Both the position numbers and the translations under genes were made by a program. The notes below the pieces were generated by a model. That model ran no database searches. It saw nothing but the letters and a program-made list of their open reading frames with translations, and was not told where the DNA came from. 35,356 nucleotides of DNA from Desulforadius tongensis (GTDB taxonomy: Bacteria > Bacillota > Desulfotomaculia > Desulfotomaculales > Desulfohalotomaculaceae). Of the stretch, positions 7,680 through 15,973 are shown piece after piece (positions within the stretch are counted from its first letter, which is position 1; each line of letters begins with the position of its first letter). The stretch lies in NCBI RefSeq assembly GCF_016907915.1, contig NZ_JAFBCW010000029.1, positions 1 to 35,356 on the forward strand, in the 5' to 3' direction.

Positions 7680-7755
7680 TGGTGACCCCTACGGGATTCG
7701 AACCCGTGTTACCGCCGTGAAAGGGCGGTGTCTTAGACCACTTGACCAAGGGGCC
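7680..7755 (-). tRNA. tRNA-Glu (TTC)
   Basis: 76 nt with encoded CCA. Anticodon stem CCGCC/GGCGG encloses CTTTCAC (anticodon TTC); T-arm CGGGTTCGAATCCCG. Seven bases separate it from tRNA-Val. Confidence 0.96.
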
Positions 7756-7758
7756 ACA

Positions 7759-7834
7759 TGGTGGGCCCACTAGGATTCGAACCTAGAACCAACCGGTTAT
7801 GAGCCGGGTGCTCTAACCGTTGAGCTATGGGCCC
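7759..7834 (-). tRNA. tRNA with CAT anticodon, probably Ile2 (lysidine type)
   Basis: 76 nt with encoded CCA. Acceptor GGGCCCA, anticodon loop CTCATAA, T-arm TAGGTTCGAATCCTA. The GGGCCCA acceptor and GGCTCATAACC anticodon arm resemble Firmicutes tRNA-Ile2, whose C34 is converted to lysidine by TilS to read AUA. An elongator tRNA-Met is the alternative. It is not the initiator: the acceptor begins with a paired G. The outermost anticodon-stem position pairs C with U. Confidence 0.85.
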
Positions 7835-7841
7835 TTATTAC

Positions 7842-7916
7842 TGGCTCCTCGAGTAGGATTCGAACCTACAACCTACCGGTTAACAGCCGGTTGCTCTACC
7901 GTTGAGCTATCGAGGA
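7842..7916 (-). tRNA. tRNA-Asn (GTT)
   Basis: 75 nt with encoded CCA. Acceptor TCCTCGA/TCGAGGA with discriminator G; anticodon stem ACCGG/CCGGT encloses CTGTTAA (anticodon GTT). First gene of the cluster, about 20 nt downstream of the promoter. Confidence 0.96.
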
Positions 7917-7936
7917 GCGCCTTACCGACGAGTATT

Positions 7937-7965
7937 ATTATACCTACTTTACCCTATCAGGTCAA
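7937..7965 (-). promoter_or_regulatory. Sigma-A promoter of the tRNA cluster
   Basis: The -35 TTGACC (7960-7965) and a consensus -10 TATAAT (7937-7942) are 17 bp apart on the minus strand. The start of transcription would be near 7930, just before tRNA-Asn. Confidence 0.88.
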
Positions 7966-8003
7966 CACTTTTTTGCTGGAATTTGATGTTTATAAATACT
8001 TCT

Positions 8004-9086
8004 CTAGTCTAAATAATCCTTCAACTTTTTACTGCGGCTGGGGTGTCTTAACTTGCGCAGTGTTTTAGCTTCAATTTGGCGGATACGCTCGCGGGTAACG
8101 CCAAATTGTTGTCCCACTTCTTCCAGCGTACGAGCACGACCATCATCTAAACCAAAGCGCAGCCGCAAAACCTTTTGTTCCCTGTCGGTCAATGTATTCA
8201 GCACACCGTTTAACTGTTCCCTCAAAAGCGTGTAAGAGGCTTCCTCAGCAGGTGCTTTGGCTTCCTGGTCTTCAATGAAATCACCCAAGTGTGAATCCTC
8301 TTCTTCACCGATGGGAGTTTCCAAGGAAACCGGTTCCTGAGCAATTTTCATAATTTCCCGCACTTTTTCCTCCGAAATATCCATTTCCTTGGCTATTTCT
8401 TCCGGCGAGGGATCACGGCCCAGTTCCTGCAGCAATTGGCGGGAAACCCTTATCAGCTTGTTAATGGTTTCAACCATGTGCACCGGTATACGAATGGTTC
8501 GAGCCTGGTCGGCAATGGCCCTGGTAATGGCCTGCCTAATCCACCAAGTAGCATAGGTGCTAAATTTGTATCCCTTTCGATAATCAAATTTTTCCACTGC
8601 TTTTATCAGGCCCAAATTACCTTCTTGAATTAAATCCAAGAACAGCATTCCACGCCCCACATAGCGTTTGGCTATACTCACCACCAGGCGCAAATTTGCT
8701 TCGGCCAGTCTTCTTTTGGCTATCTCATCACCCTGCTCCATCCGCTTGGCCAGTTCAACCTCTTCCTCCGGGGTTAACAAAGGAATTCTACCAATTTCTT
8801 TCAAATACATGCGAACGGGATCATCTATGCCAACGCCCTCGGGGATGCTTAAATCAACCTCTTCTTCTTCAACATCCTTTTCTGTAGCCAAAGCCTCAAT
8901 GTCGGAGACTTCGGGCACCACTTCAATACCGTTACTGGCCAGTTTTTCATATACATCATCAATTTGCTCTGGAGTCAATTCTATCCCCTGCAGGGCATCC
9001 ATAATCTCCTTGTAGGTAAGGGCACCACGCTTTTTACCTTTATCCATCAATTCTTTAATATATTCCTGTCGCTGTCCTTCTTTCAC
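8004..9086 (-). CDS. sigA: RNA polymerase primary sigma factor (SigA/RpoD)
   Basis: 360 aa, the compact Firmicutes form. The N-terminal sigma-1.1-like segment ([19 protein letters not shown]...[11 protein letters not shown]) is followed by an acidic linker and region 1.2 ([27 protein letters not shown]). Region 2 is [17 protein letters not shown] then [20 protein letters not shown] and [20 protein letters not shown], which melts and reads the -10. Region 3 begins [15 protein letters not shown]. Region 4 contains [30 protein letters not shown], which binds the -35. It follows dnaG by 14 bp, the conserved macromolecular-synthesis arrangement, and shares its promoters. Confidence 0.98.
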   Translation of the reverse strand: MKEGQRQEYIKELMDKGKKRGALTYKEIMDALQGIELTPEQIDDVYEKLASNGIEVVPEVSDIEALATEKDVEEEEVDLSIPEGVGIDDPVRMYLKEIGRIPLLTPEEEVELAKRMEQGDEIAKRRLAEANLRLVVSIAKRYVGRGMLFLDLIQEGNLGLIKAVEKFDYRKGYKFSTYATWWIRQAITRAIADQARTIRIPVHMVETINKLIRVSRQLLQELGRDPSPEEIAKEMDISEEKVREIMKIAQEPVSLETPIGEEEDSHLGDFIEDQEAKAPAEEASYTLLREQLNGVLNTLTDREQKVLRLRFGLDDGRARTLEEVGQQFGVTRERIRQIEAKTLRKLRHPSRSKKLKDYLD

Positions 9087-9100
9087 ATTTCTTCCCCCCT

Positions 9101-10918
9101 CTAGGGCAAATCTGTATTTATAGTGTGATGGAGCTGCTGTAGTTCCTGCAACAACTCAATAACACGTTTTTGGTCCCCAAGCTGTTCGGCTTCTTTTAAC
9201 TGGTGCAGCAGTTCTTCCTGCCGTCTTTTTCCCGCCTGCTTCTTGATAATTTTTATGCAGTCCTCTAATGCACTTAATTTATTTCCAGCGGGTATTTTTT
9301 CACTCAGCAGCCGGCCCAACACCTGCTGCCCCTTGTCGTCCAACCGCTGCATCAACCTTGCCGGCTCATTAACCGGTAAATTACTTTGCATTAATAAACT
9401 AAATATTTTTTTCAGTTCTTTATTTTGAAAATGATCTATCGTTATTTGCTCTTTTACTATTGAAAAAAGATTAAAATCTGTTAATATTAAACCAAGAAGT
9501 AAATATTCAGCCTGCTGTCGAGCATCCGTTAGATGTGTATTTAAATTGGTATTATGTGTATTATTAACAAATTTACCCGTATTTACCCAAATTTTACCCT
9601 GTTTTACCACATTTTTTTCTTGTTTTGCAATATATCTTTTAAATTCGCTGGTTACCGTTTCCCAACTGACATTTAAAACAGATGCTACCCTTTTTATACT
9701 TTCTTCTTTATCGACAGGGTCTTTTATATGTGCCAAATTAGGCAGTACCTGCTGCAGTACCCTGATTTTTTCCGCCGCAGTGGTGGGAATCCTCTCTGCC
9801 ACTGCCACATGCAGCTTATAGTCAATTAAATTGTACGCAGATTTTATTAATTTGTTCCACTCTTTCACACCATTGAGGCGGAAATACTCATCTGGGTCTT
9901 TGCCATCGGGAATTTGTAAAATTTTCACCCGGCATCCCATTTGCTGAATTAAGTCTAAACCGCGAATAGCAGCTTTAACGCCAGCGGCATCGGCATCATA
10001 AGCAATAACAATTTCATCGGTGTACCTCATTAAAAGCTTTACCTGTTCCCTGGTTAATGCCGTTCCCAACGAGGCAACTACATTTTTTATACCCAGCCGG
10101 TGAGCGGCAACAACATCCATGTAGCCTTCCATCACCACTGCATAGCCGCTATCCCGGATAGCAGCTCGAGACAGGTGCAGACCATACAGCAAATGCCGCT
10201 TATTAAACAACGATGTTTCAGGGGTGTTTAGATACTTTGGAGTGCTGCCGTCCAGAGTTCGGCCGCCAAAGCCCACTATTCGACCTGCTGCATCTTTTAT
10301 CGGTAAAATCACCCTGTTTCTAAAGCGATCATAATAACTGGTGCCCTGCCTGTTTTTAATAATCAAGCCTAAACGTTCCAGTTCTTTTTCCTTACACCCC
10401 TTGGATGTTAAATACTTAATAAGATTATCCCATCCTGCAGGTGCATAACCAATTTGAAAAGTTTTAATTATTTCGCCCGTCACATCTCGATTTTGCAAAT
10501 AATTCCTTGCTGCCAACCCCTCAGGACCCAAGAGATTTTGATGAAAAAACTCGGCTGCAGCGGCCATAATTTTGTAAGGACGCTGCTTTTTCTTTTGTTC
10601 TTGAATATTGTATGAACCCTGGATTTGAGGAATGTATACTCCCACTTTTTGCGCCAACCGGCGCACTGCTTCAGGATAACTTAATCCTTCTTTTAACATT
10701 AAAAATTTGAATACATTTCCCCCGGCATGGCAGCCGAAACAGTAAAATATCTGCTTGTCAGGGGCAACGGAAAACGATGGCGTATCCTCTTGATGGAAAG
10801 GGCAGAGACCAAAATAGTTCTTACCACTTCTTTTTAACAATACATATTCAGAAACTACTTGTACAATATCGCTTTTTTGCAACACCTCTTCCGCCACTTC
10901 ATCAGGAATATACCCCAC
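9101..10918 (-). CDS. dnaG: DNA primase DnaG
   Basis: Makes RNA primers at the replication fork. The CHC2 zinc-binding domain ([13 protein letters not shown] then [10 protein letters not shown]) is at about residues 39-66. The TOPRIM catalytic core shows EGYMDVV (about 265) and IAYDADAAG (about 310). The C-terminal part, from about 450, is the helicase-interacting region. An in-frame start at 10957 exists, but GTG at 10918 has GAGGGGTG five bases upstream and gives the usual N-terminus ([18 protein letters not shown]), so I choose it (605 aa). It begins the dnaG-sigA operon; the 200 bp before it hold a sigma-H-like promoter and a Spo0A box. Confidence 0.96.
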   Translation of the reverse strand: MGYIPDEVAEEVLQKSDIVQVVSEYVLLKRSGKNYFGLCPFHQEDTPSFSVAPDKQIFYCFGCHAGGNVFKFLMLKEGLSYPEAVRRLAQKVGVYIPQIQGSYNIQEQKKKQRPYKIMAAAAEFFHQNLLGPEGLAARNYLQNRDVTGEIIKTFQIGYAPAGWDNLIKYLTSKGCKEKELERLGLIIKNRQGTSYYDRFRNRVILPIKDAAGRIVGFGGRTLDGSTPKYLNTPETSLFNKRHLLYGLHLSRAAIRDSGYAVVMEGYMDVVAAHRLGIKNVVASLGTALTREQVKLLMRYTDEIVIAYDADAAGVKAAIRGLDLIQQMGCRVKILQIPDGKDPDEYFRLNGVKEWNKLIKSAYNLIDYKLHVAVAERIPTTAAEKIRVLQQVLPNLAHIKDPVDKEESIKRVASVLNVSWETVTSEFKRYIAKQEKNVVKQGKIWVNTGKFVNNTHNTNLNTHLTDARQQAEYLLLGLILTDFNLFSIVKEQITIDHFQNKELKKIFSLLMQSNLPVNEPARLMQRLDDKGQQVLGRLLSEKIPAGNKLSALEDCIKIIKKQAGKRRQEELLHQLKEAEQLGDQKRVIELLQELQQLHHTINTDLP

Positions 10919-11017
10919 ATTTACACCCCTCACAAAAGCACTACTTTTGAGAAGCAAAACCTACTGTCAAAAGATGATAATAAAAAATAACATGTTTCTT
11001 CAATTTCTAGTTTCATA

Positions 11018-11046
11018 ATAATTCGCTATTACTTTGTATTTTCCTT
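11018..11046 (-). promoter_or_regulatory. Sigma-H-like promoter upstream of dnaG-sigA
   Basis: On the minus strand AAGGAAAAT (11038-11046) is followed 11 bp later by GCGAATTAT (11018-11026). This fits the sigma-H pattern RnAGGAwww, 11-12 bp, RnnGAATww. It lies about 100 bp before the dnaG start. The Bacillus subtilis sigA operon is known to have a sigma-H promoter, so position supports the call. Confidence 0.6.
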
Positions 11047-11053
11047 CCCCTGG

Positions 11054-11061
11054 TTCGACAA
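11054..11061 (-). promoter_or_regulatory. Spo0A box
   Basis: TTGTCGAA on the minus strand is a full match to the core 0A-box (TGTCGAA). It is 7 bp upstream of the sigma-H-like -35. Phosphorylated Spo0A could raise or block transcription of dnaG-sigA on entry into sporulation. Confidence 0.55.
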
Positions 11062-11156
11062 TTTTTCTTTTGCAAAAAAGTCTTTATATCATCAGCATAT
11101 TAATATATAAAACAACAATAGTATTACCATATTTTTGAATATATTAAACACTTCAC

Positions 11157-12164
11157 CTAATCAACCCAGGGACTGGGCAAAAACAACTGCTGGTATACAC
11201 GAATTGCATAGCGATCGGTCATACCGGCAATATAGTCCACAACGGTACGCTCCAGCTGCCGGGCTTTTTTATCGGTCTTGTACTCTACCGGCAGCTGCTC
11301 CGGGTGCTCCATAAAGTATTTATATAAATATTTAACTACCAACTTTGCCTTTTCTTCTTCTTTTTTGGCTTCGGAACCGATGTACACGCGCTCAAACATA
11401 AAGTTTCGTAAATCATCCATGGCCCGCTTCACATCCGCACTCATTGTAATACGATCTTTTCCGGTGCTGTTTTTTATTACATCCATTACCATATTATTAA
11501 TTCTTTGGCCGTGCTTATCACCTAACAATTCACGGCAGTGGGACGGAAGGTCCTCCAACCTCAGCACCCCGCCTCTAATGGCATCATCAATATCGTGGTT
11601 AATATAAGCAATGCGGTCCGCCAGTTTTACCACTTGACCTTCCAAAGTGGCCGGTACTGCATCACCGGTATGATTTAAAATGCCATCCCTTACCTCCCAG
11701 GTAAGGTTAAGTCCACCGTCGCCCTCAAGCACGTCTACCACCCGCAAACTATGTTCATTATGTTTAAACCCCTTACTGTATACCTCATCCAGCGCACTTT
11801 CACCGGCATGTCCAAAAGGAGTGTGCCCCAAATCATGCCCCAGGGCAATGGCTTCGGTCAAATCTTCATTCAAACGTAATGCGCGGGATATGGTGCGGGC
11901 AATTTGCGATACTTCTAAAGTATGAGTCAGTCTGGTACGATAATGATCTCCCTCCGGGATTATAAATACTTGTGTTTTATGTTTTAAACGGCGAAAACTT
12001 TTGGAGTGGATAATGCGGTCCCGGTCCCGCTGAAAAACAGTGCGCACCGGGCATTGAGGTATCGGCCGCAGCCTACCCCGGCTTTTGGTGCTAAGGGCTG
12101 CAAAGGGCGATAACCATGATTCTTCCATTTCTTCCGTAAAGCGCCTAATTTCCACACAATCCAC
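11157..12164 (-). CDS. dgt: dGTP triphosphohydrolase-family HD protein
   Basis: Hydrolyses dNTPs (dGTP in the founding member) to the nucleoside and triphosphate, tuning DNA precursor pools. HD-domain metal ligands are in RTRLTHTLEVSQIART (about 77-92), AIALGHDLGHTPFGHAGE (about 105-122), and RIAYINHDIDDAIR (about 187-200). RDRDRIIHSKSFRRLKHKTQVF is the family's substrate-side signature. At 335 aa it belongs to the shorter dGTPase-like group common in Firmicutes, where it usually sits near dnaG as here. The GTG at 12164 has a weak GGGAAG; the ATG of MEESWLSPF is an alternative start. Confidence 0.9.
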   Translation of the reverse strand: MDCVEIRRFTEEMEESWLSPFAALSTKSRGRLRPIPQCPVRTVFQRDRDRIIHSKSFRRLKHKTQVFIIPEGDHYRTRLTHTLEVSQIARTISRALRLNEDLTEAIALGHDLGHTPFGHAGESALDEVYSKGFKHNEHSLRVVDVLEGDGGLNLTWEVRDGILNHTGDAVPATLEGQVVKLADRIAYINHDIDDAIRGGVLRLEDLPSHCRELLGDKHGQRINNMVMDVIKNSTGKDRITMSADVKRAMDDLRNFMFERVYIGSEAKKEEEKAKLVVKYLYKYFMEHPEQLPVEYKTDKKARQLERTVVDYIAGMTDRYAIRVYQQLFLPSPWVD

Positions 12165-12180
12165 TTCCCGTCGTTTTTAG

Positions 12181-12792
12181 TTATCCCCCACGGTTGCGCT
12201 TACGCATTTCTGCAGTCACTTCAGCCATTTCTAATACCCGCTTGGCCAGAATACGTGTACGTTTTATCGCCTCCAAATCTTCAGCAGACGGCCTTTGGGA
12301 ACATGCAGCCTGGTGCCCGGCGTCATCGTGATAAAAACCATCCCCCACCACGGTCATACCATGGGTGAGCATTATCTCATGCAAAGCCCGGGCAGCACTT
12401 TCCTGCCCCCCATAACGAGAACCGCCGGTGGTTACCGCTCCGCCCACCACATCAACCAATGCCTTATCCTTTCTTAAAGCACGGGTTTTATCCCAAAAGG
12501 CCTTCATCTGGCCGGAAACGGTACCAAAATACACAGGGCTTCCTAAGATAATTCCATCTGCCCGGCGCAAATCGTTATACATTTGTTCCAGTAAAGTACC
12601 TTTATAACATGCCCCGCTGCAGGGCGTGGTACAACAAGTGCAAAAGGGATGCCTTGCTTGTGCCACCGCTTCGGATATTTGGAAAAACTTTGTTTCCACA
12701 CCTTCCGATTTAATTTCGTTCAACGCTTCCCGGAGTAAAAATGCAGTGTTGCCCTCTGCATTGGGACTGCCGTTAATGGCAATAATTAACAT
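12181..12792 (-). CDS. Flavodoxin-like NAD(P)H-dependent FMN reductase family protein
   Basis: A 203-aa flavodoxin-fold oxidoreductase. The FMN phosphate loop is INGSPNAEGNTAFLL (about 6-20), and GIILGSPVYFGTVSGQMKAFWD near 82-103 is the isoalloxazine-contacting segment. Between them CTCCTTPCSGAC carries five cysteines, as in iron-sulfur flavoproteins, though the full Fe-S spacing is not certain. The glycine-rich AVTTGGSRYGGQES loop is also typical. Physiological partners are unknown. AGGAG lies 7 nt before the ATG at 12792; the GTG at 12798 overlaps this site and is less likely. Confidence 0.82.
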   Translation of the reverse strand: MLIIAINGSPNAEGNTAFLLREALNEIKSEGVETKFFQISEAVAQARHPFCTCCTTPCSGACYKGTLLEQMYNDLRRADGIILGSPVYFGTVSGQMKAFWDKTRALRKDKALVDVVGGAVTTGGSRYGGQESAARALHEIMLTHGMTVVGDGFYHDDAGHQAACSQRPSAEDLEAIKRTRILAKRVLEMAEVTAEMRKRNRGG

Positions 12793-12860
12793 ATTCACAC
12801 TCCTTTTCTAATAGTTAAAGTTCTTTTTAGTTAATTCAATCTATGATTCCATCTATAATA

Positions 12861-13439
12861 TTATAACCGGCAGAACTTGAGCCGGTTTATCACTTTGTAC
12901 ACCGGCCCTTCTCTTTTTAATGTGCTCTGCATAAGTTCCATTGATTCTACTTCAACGGTACCAAGGTTAATATCTTCATTATTTAATGCAGATATGATCT
13001 CTATTAGTTCCCTGTATTTTCTTTTCGATTTTACCCTCCCCAGGGTAAGGTGGGGGGAAAAGTTTCGCTTTTCCGGCGGGAATCCCAATCCGGCTGCAGC
13101 TTCTTCCACCCTTTGATTTAATTCCCTCAGTTTATCCACATCACCTTGCACACCTATCCACAAAACCTTGGGTATTCCCATTTGATAAAAAGCGCCCAGG
13201 CCTGTAAAGCTCAGTTTAAAAGCTGCCGTATCTTTGGCTGTATCAGCCAGCACGCTGTCAATTTTTTGTATTTTATTGTCTTCTGTATCGCCTAAAAATT
13301 TAACGGTTAAATGATAATTTTCCGGTTTTACCCATTTTACATCGCACTGACATTGAGCTATCCGCCTCTGTATTTGCTGTAATTTCACTTTCATTTCTGC
13401 CGGCAGGTTAATGGCAACAAACAGCCTCATTTTTTTCAA
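12861..13439 (-). CDS. thpR: RNA 2',3'-cyclic phosphodiesterase ThpR (LigT family)
   Basis: A 2H phosphoesterase that opens 2',3'-cyclic phosphates at RNA ends. Both HxT motifs are present: NYHLTVKFLGD (His near residue 43) and SPHLTLGRVK (near 130), at the correct spacing. At 192 aa it has the normal length. AAGGGG lies eight bases before TTG at 13439; ATG at 13430 is the alternative but is farther from the site. Confidence 0.9.
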   Translation of the reverse strand: MKKMRLFVAINLPAEMKVKLQQIQRRIAQCQCDVKWVKPENYHLTVKFLGDTEDNKIQKIDSVLADTAKDTAAFKLSFTGLGAFYQMGIPKVLWIGVQGDVDKLRELNQRVEEAAAGLGFPPEKRNFSPHLTLGRVKSKRKYRELIEIISALNNEDINLGTVEVESMELMQSTLKREGPVYKVINRLKFCRL

Positions 13440-13536
13440 TTAATTTACCCCTTCCAAGCATACCAGCTAGATAGAGCTATTTTAACAGCTTAACTTTCGA
13501 CGTAAATTTAGCTTTTCCTTCATCATTTATAAATAA

Positions 13537-13560
13537 AATGGACGTCAACTGACGCCCATT
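13537..13560 (-). terminator. Probable terminator
   Basis: The minus-strand hairpin ATGGGCGTCA / TGACGTCCAT with a short loop is followed by TTTATTT. It would end the transcript of the small gene at 13657-13893. Confidence 0.55.
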
Positions 13561-13567
13561 AAATGTG

Positions 13568-13595
13568 CCCTGAAAAGTCATCTTACTAAGCCCGG
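13568..13595 (-). other. Conserved leader-like motif, copy 1
   Basis: The minus-strand core GCCGGGCTTAGTAAGATGAC, then TTTTCAGGG. It recurs at 14721-14752 and in shorter form at 33037-33061, always on this strand and outside genes. Here it lies between the stop of the small membrane protein (13657) and the terminator at 13537. Upstream, an ACCGGC (about 13625) could pair with GCCGG. Confidence 0.4.
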
Positions 13596-13656
13596 CGTAC
13601 CCGTCGTCCATGACTCAAATGCCGGTTCACACTTTCCTGTGCTTACCCCTGCCTTT

Positions 13657-13893
13657 TTAATGTATAAAGGCCAGGTAGGCCACCAGCGCAGCAGCCGCCA
13701 GGTGCAGCAGGAAAATAACGGCTCCCACGGCCAGCAGCATAACAGCACTTCCTATGGCCCAGTGTATATCAAATAACTCTTTTATTAATCTAAACACTTT
13801 ATCCAAATAACTCATAACCGTATCCAGTGACAGTGACTGAGGAAGTGAAATATCCGGTAAACAATACATTAATTCTGCTAACTGTAAATTCAT
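13657..13893 (-). CDS. Small membrane protein of unknown function
   Basis: 78 aa, not recognised. The first 45 residues are amphipathic (SLDTVMSYLDKVFRLIKELFD) and the C-terminal 30 are hydrophobic (AIGSAVMLLAVGAVIFLL, then HLAAAALVAYLAFI), so probably one long or two short membrane segments. AGGAG lies 9 nt before the ATG. It is monocistronic, with a terminator about 100 bp beyond the stop. Confidence 0.65.
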   Translation of the reverse strand: MNLQLAELMYCLPDISLPQSLSLDTVMSYLDKVFRLIKELFDIHWAIGSAVMLLAVGAVIFLLHLAAAALVAYLAFIH

Positions 13894-14193
13894 CCGTCAA
13901 CACTCCTTTGATGATAATTCAATATATATTTATATATTTGTGCTTGTTAGCACTTGTACTTTCATACTGTTAAAACACCTAATGGTATAAGAAAATGCTT
14001 TTGCCCCGCTCTCCCCCCTTCTTTCACCGTTTAAAAATATTTAAAACCCTGCTCAAAAGCTATTCAGTTATAGTGAGATGTTCAGATGGTCATACCATAT
14101 ATCTGCTAAACACCTGCTAACACGCCTTATATACCTGATATATATTTGATGATCACCACGTAATTCCTGCATAATTTATAAAAAAATCAAAAA
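13894..14193. other. Intergenic, about 300 bp
   Basis: AT-rich spacer between two minus-strand genes. It has a small GTGCT/AGCAC hairpin near 13940 and no open frame or convincing promoter. I see nothing else. Confidence 0.5.
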
Positions 14194-14610
14194 TTATTCT
14201 ATGTATACCTCTACTTTTAACTTCCCTTCTTTAGAATCGTTAATATCAATATCCACTAATTTTTCCTGCACCAATCCCTGTTCAATCAATTGAGCCAATT
14301 CCTCAAAATTAATTTTAGCCAGGTCGATACCCTTTTTTTCTAATTCTGTTCTAATGTTTTCAGGTATTAAGTTTATACCCATCCACGCAAATTTAGAAGC
14401 GGCCTTAATTACATTCAGCGGAAGGTTAAGGTTTACTTTTTTGGTGTTATTACCGTCAACACGTACCCGTAAAATTTTCCCTGCCGGCGGGGTTGTTTTT
14501 TCTTGTTTAACCTCCAGCTTCTCCAGTGCTTTTAATAATTCCAAACCTTCAGCGGCACTGATTTTCCCTTCCTGAATCATTTCTAATATTTTCGCCTTTT
14601 CATTACTCAT
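14194..14610 (-). CDS. SHOCT-like domain protein (YvlB/LiaX-N-terminal type)
   Basis: 138 aa. The N-terminus EKAKILEMIQEGKISAAEGLELLKALEK is the short helical module seen at the start of YvlB-like and LiaX-like proteins and many Firmicutes envelope-stress proteins. Then come RVRVDGNNTKKVNLNLPLNV, a helical stretch with INLIPENIRTELEKKGIDL, and a C-terminal beta segment (VDIDINDSKEGKLKVEVYIE). There are no membrane helices. Regulation of envelope or phage-shock functions is inference from relatives. AGAGGAG lies about 12 nt before the ATG. The long leader contains motif copy 2. Confidence 0.7.
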   Translation of the reverse strand: MSNEKAKILEMIQEGKISAAEGLELLKALEKLEVKQEKTTPPAGKILRVRVDGNNTKKVNLNLPLNVIKAASKFAWMGINLIPENIRTELEKKGIDLAKINFEELAQLIEQGLVQEKLVDIDINDSKEGKLKVEVYIE

Positions 14611-14720
14611 TCGCTGATTGCTCCTCTCAAAGTTTATTTTTTCCGCACATTGTTCTTTTAAATTTTACAATTAACTGTTTCTTTAGTTAAGTACTAATTT
14701 TTTCTAAATTGCAGTACCTA

Positions 14721-14752
14721 CCCTGAAAAAATGTTATCTTACCGAGCCCGGC
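14721..14752 (-). other. Conserved leader-like motif, copy 2
   Basis: The minus-strand core GCCGGGCTCGGTAAGATAAC, then ATTTTTTCAGGG, lies about 110 nt before the start of the gene at 14610. Flanking AGTACC (about 14787-14792) and GGTACT (14712-14717) could close a stem around it, and GAGC/GCTC forms a small inner hairpin. Confidence 0.4.
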
Positions 14753-14806
14753 AGCTGCTCACTTAAAAACTTTCCCTGGTGGTACTTCATGCGAAATTAT
14801 GGTAAC

Positions 14807-14839
14807 AAAAAAGGGAACCAAAAACCGGTTCCCCTTTTC
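14807..14839. terminator. Bidirectional hairpin terminator
   Basis: A GGGAACC / GGTTCCC stem is flanked by A runs on the left and T runs on the right, so either strand gives a hairpin plus U tract. It directly follows the stop of the short minus-strand frame at 14843. Confidence 0.7.
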
Positions 14840-14842
14840 TTA

Positions 14843-15007
14843 TTAGCCATTATTCACTTTAGCCTGAGCCGCAGCCAACATAATGGACCAATCACCACTT
14901 TTTACTATTATGGAACACTTTTGGTAACCATAAATTTTACTTATTACCATTGACAATATAGCCACTTTACCTGTCATATGTTTGATTTTGACTTCAACTA
15001 AATACAC
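14843..15007 (-). CDS. Short uncharacterised ORF
   Basis: 54 codons from GTG at 15007 (44 from ATG at 14977), with a terminator immediately behind the stop. The C-terminal half reads IYGYQKCSIIVKSGDWSIM then LAAAQAKVNNG, vaguely like the second half of a BMC-domain shell protein (GYxK..., V.GD...A..A...A). It is too short for a whole domain. The site before GTG (GGGG) is weak. It may be a real small protein or the tail of a decayed gene. Confidence 0.35.
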   Translation of the reverse strand: MYLVEVKIKHMTGKVAILSMVISKIYGYQKCSIIVKSGDWSIMLAAAQAKVNNG

Positions 15008-15073
15008 TCTACCCCACTATCTGTATAGTATCAAGTCCTTATAGTAATATAGGCACACTTGACTTATTTTTCA

Positions 15074-15126
15074 CTATGAAAAATAGAAAAAAGCGGCTTA
15101 ACTTACCGTCTAATTTATCGGGGGAA
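15074..15126 (+). mobile_element. IS3-family right-end relic
   Basis: These 53 bp match 20494-20546 with three differences. At 20494 the sequence is the last codons of an IS3 OrfB (NYEKQRKAA then stop) plus the terminal repeat ending ATCGGGGGAA. Here only that end remains, abutting the fic remnant. Confidence 0.7.
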
Positions 15127-15180
15127 ATCATTCTCTCATAATAAATGGGAATATTTTGCACTTGAAAATGCTGGAAATAT

Positions 15181-15537
15181 AGTTTCAATAAAGGAAATAC
15201 TCTTACTTTACAAGAAACTGCATTTTTCCTGCAGCACGGGTTAACATCAAAGGGGAAAACTTTGAAAAAGTATCTGGAAGCTCAAAATCATGCCGAAGCA
15301 GTGGAACTGACTGCTCGGGCACACCATAAATTTGTAGCAATACACCCTTTTGATAATGGCAATGGCAGGGCAGCAAGGCTTTCAATGAATTTTATATTAA
15401 TGAAAAACGGTACTTCCTGTGGTGATTAAAAATGAGTTAAGGGAAGAATATTATAGAGCGTTAATGAAAGCGGATGAAGGTGATGAGGCAGACTTTATAT
15501 TAATTTAATTGCTCGTGATCAACTCCTAGTACTATAA
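15181..15537 (+). pseudogene. Broken Fic/DOC-family gene
   Basis: Fic proteins transfer AMP or related groups from nucleotides to protein hydroxyls. The plus-strand frame reads [20 protein letters not shown], then QNHAEAVEL, then [20 protein letters not shown], the Fic motif (canonical HPFxDGNGRxxR; here Asn replaces the Asp/Glu). About 100 residues expected between AVEL and the Fic motif are gone. A frameshift near 15417 moves the continuation ([20 protein letters not shown]) to another frame, and a further shift gives NLIARDQL. The 5' end is cut at the IS3 right end (15126). It is inactive. Confidence 0.8.
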
Positions 15538-15794
15538 GCGAATTTAAAAAGATTGCTGAAATATATAAAGATAATCGTGCTGGTCAAAGAGATGCTACAA
15601 TTACCTTAAATATAACACAATCTGCCAAGCAAGGTTCCGAATGGAATGGAGACGTTACTTTTAACAGTAGTATTAAAAACGGCATGATTGGCGAAATTTC
15701 AACCCAAGTTTCCGGTGGGGTAAAAGAATGGCGTGAAAGAAGAATTGGGAATAATTATGCGACTCATAGGAGCCAGCTATGTATATTGGTATAA
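15519..15794 (+). pseudogene. Orphan fragment of an unrecognised protein
   Basis: The open frame starts after a TGA with no start codon or ribosome binding site. It reads TISEFKKIAEIYKDNRAG, then ATITLNITQSAKQGSEWNGD and GEISTQVSGGVKEW. Polar beta-type sequence suggests an exported protein, similar in flavour to the secreted proteins at 20.5-24 kb. It is likely a gene tail left by rearrangement. Confidence 0.4.
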
Positions 15795-15848
15795 TTGGAA
15801 ATATAATCGATGTGAGCACTTATTTCAGGATAGATTGAGCTTCCCCCG

Positions 15849-15872
15849 AAAAAATAGACACAACAAACGGCG
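15849..15872 (-). repeat. IS3-type terminal inverted repeat
   Basis: TTCCCCCGAAAAAATAGACA resembles the inverted complement of the IS end at 20521-20546 (TTCCCCCGATAAATTAGACA, two differences). It marks the 3' end of the minus-strand transposase relic at 15974-16950. Confidence 0.6.
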
Positions 15873-15973
15873 TGTTTTCTCCTGTTTTTATAGAATCTCT
15901 TAACAATATTTATTAAATTTTAAGTAAACAAATCATTGGTCTGGACATTCACTCCGTGCGTAGTTTGAGATAA

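Noticed and set aside
7579-8068. Plus-strand open frames across the tRNA cluster
   Set aside because: They are antisense to clear tRNAs; such phrases (RGSNSRPPACKAGALP and the like) are a known artefact of translating tRNA complements.
14843-15007. Bacterial microcompartment shell protein
   Set aside because: Only a vague resemblance over about 30 residues; half a domain, no microcompartment genes nearby.
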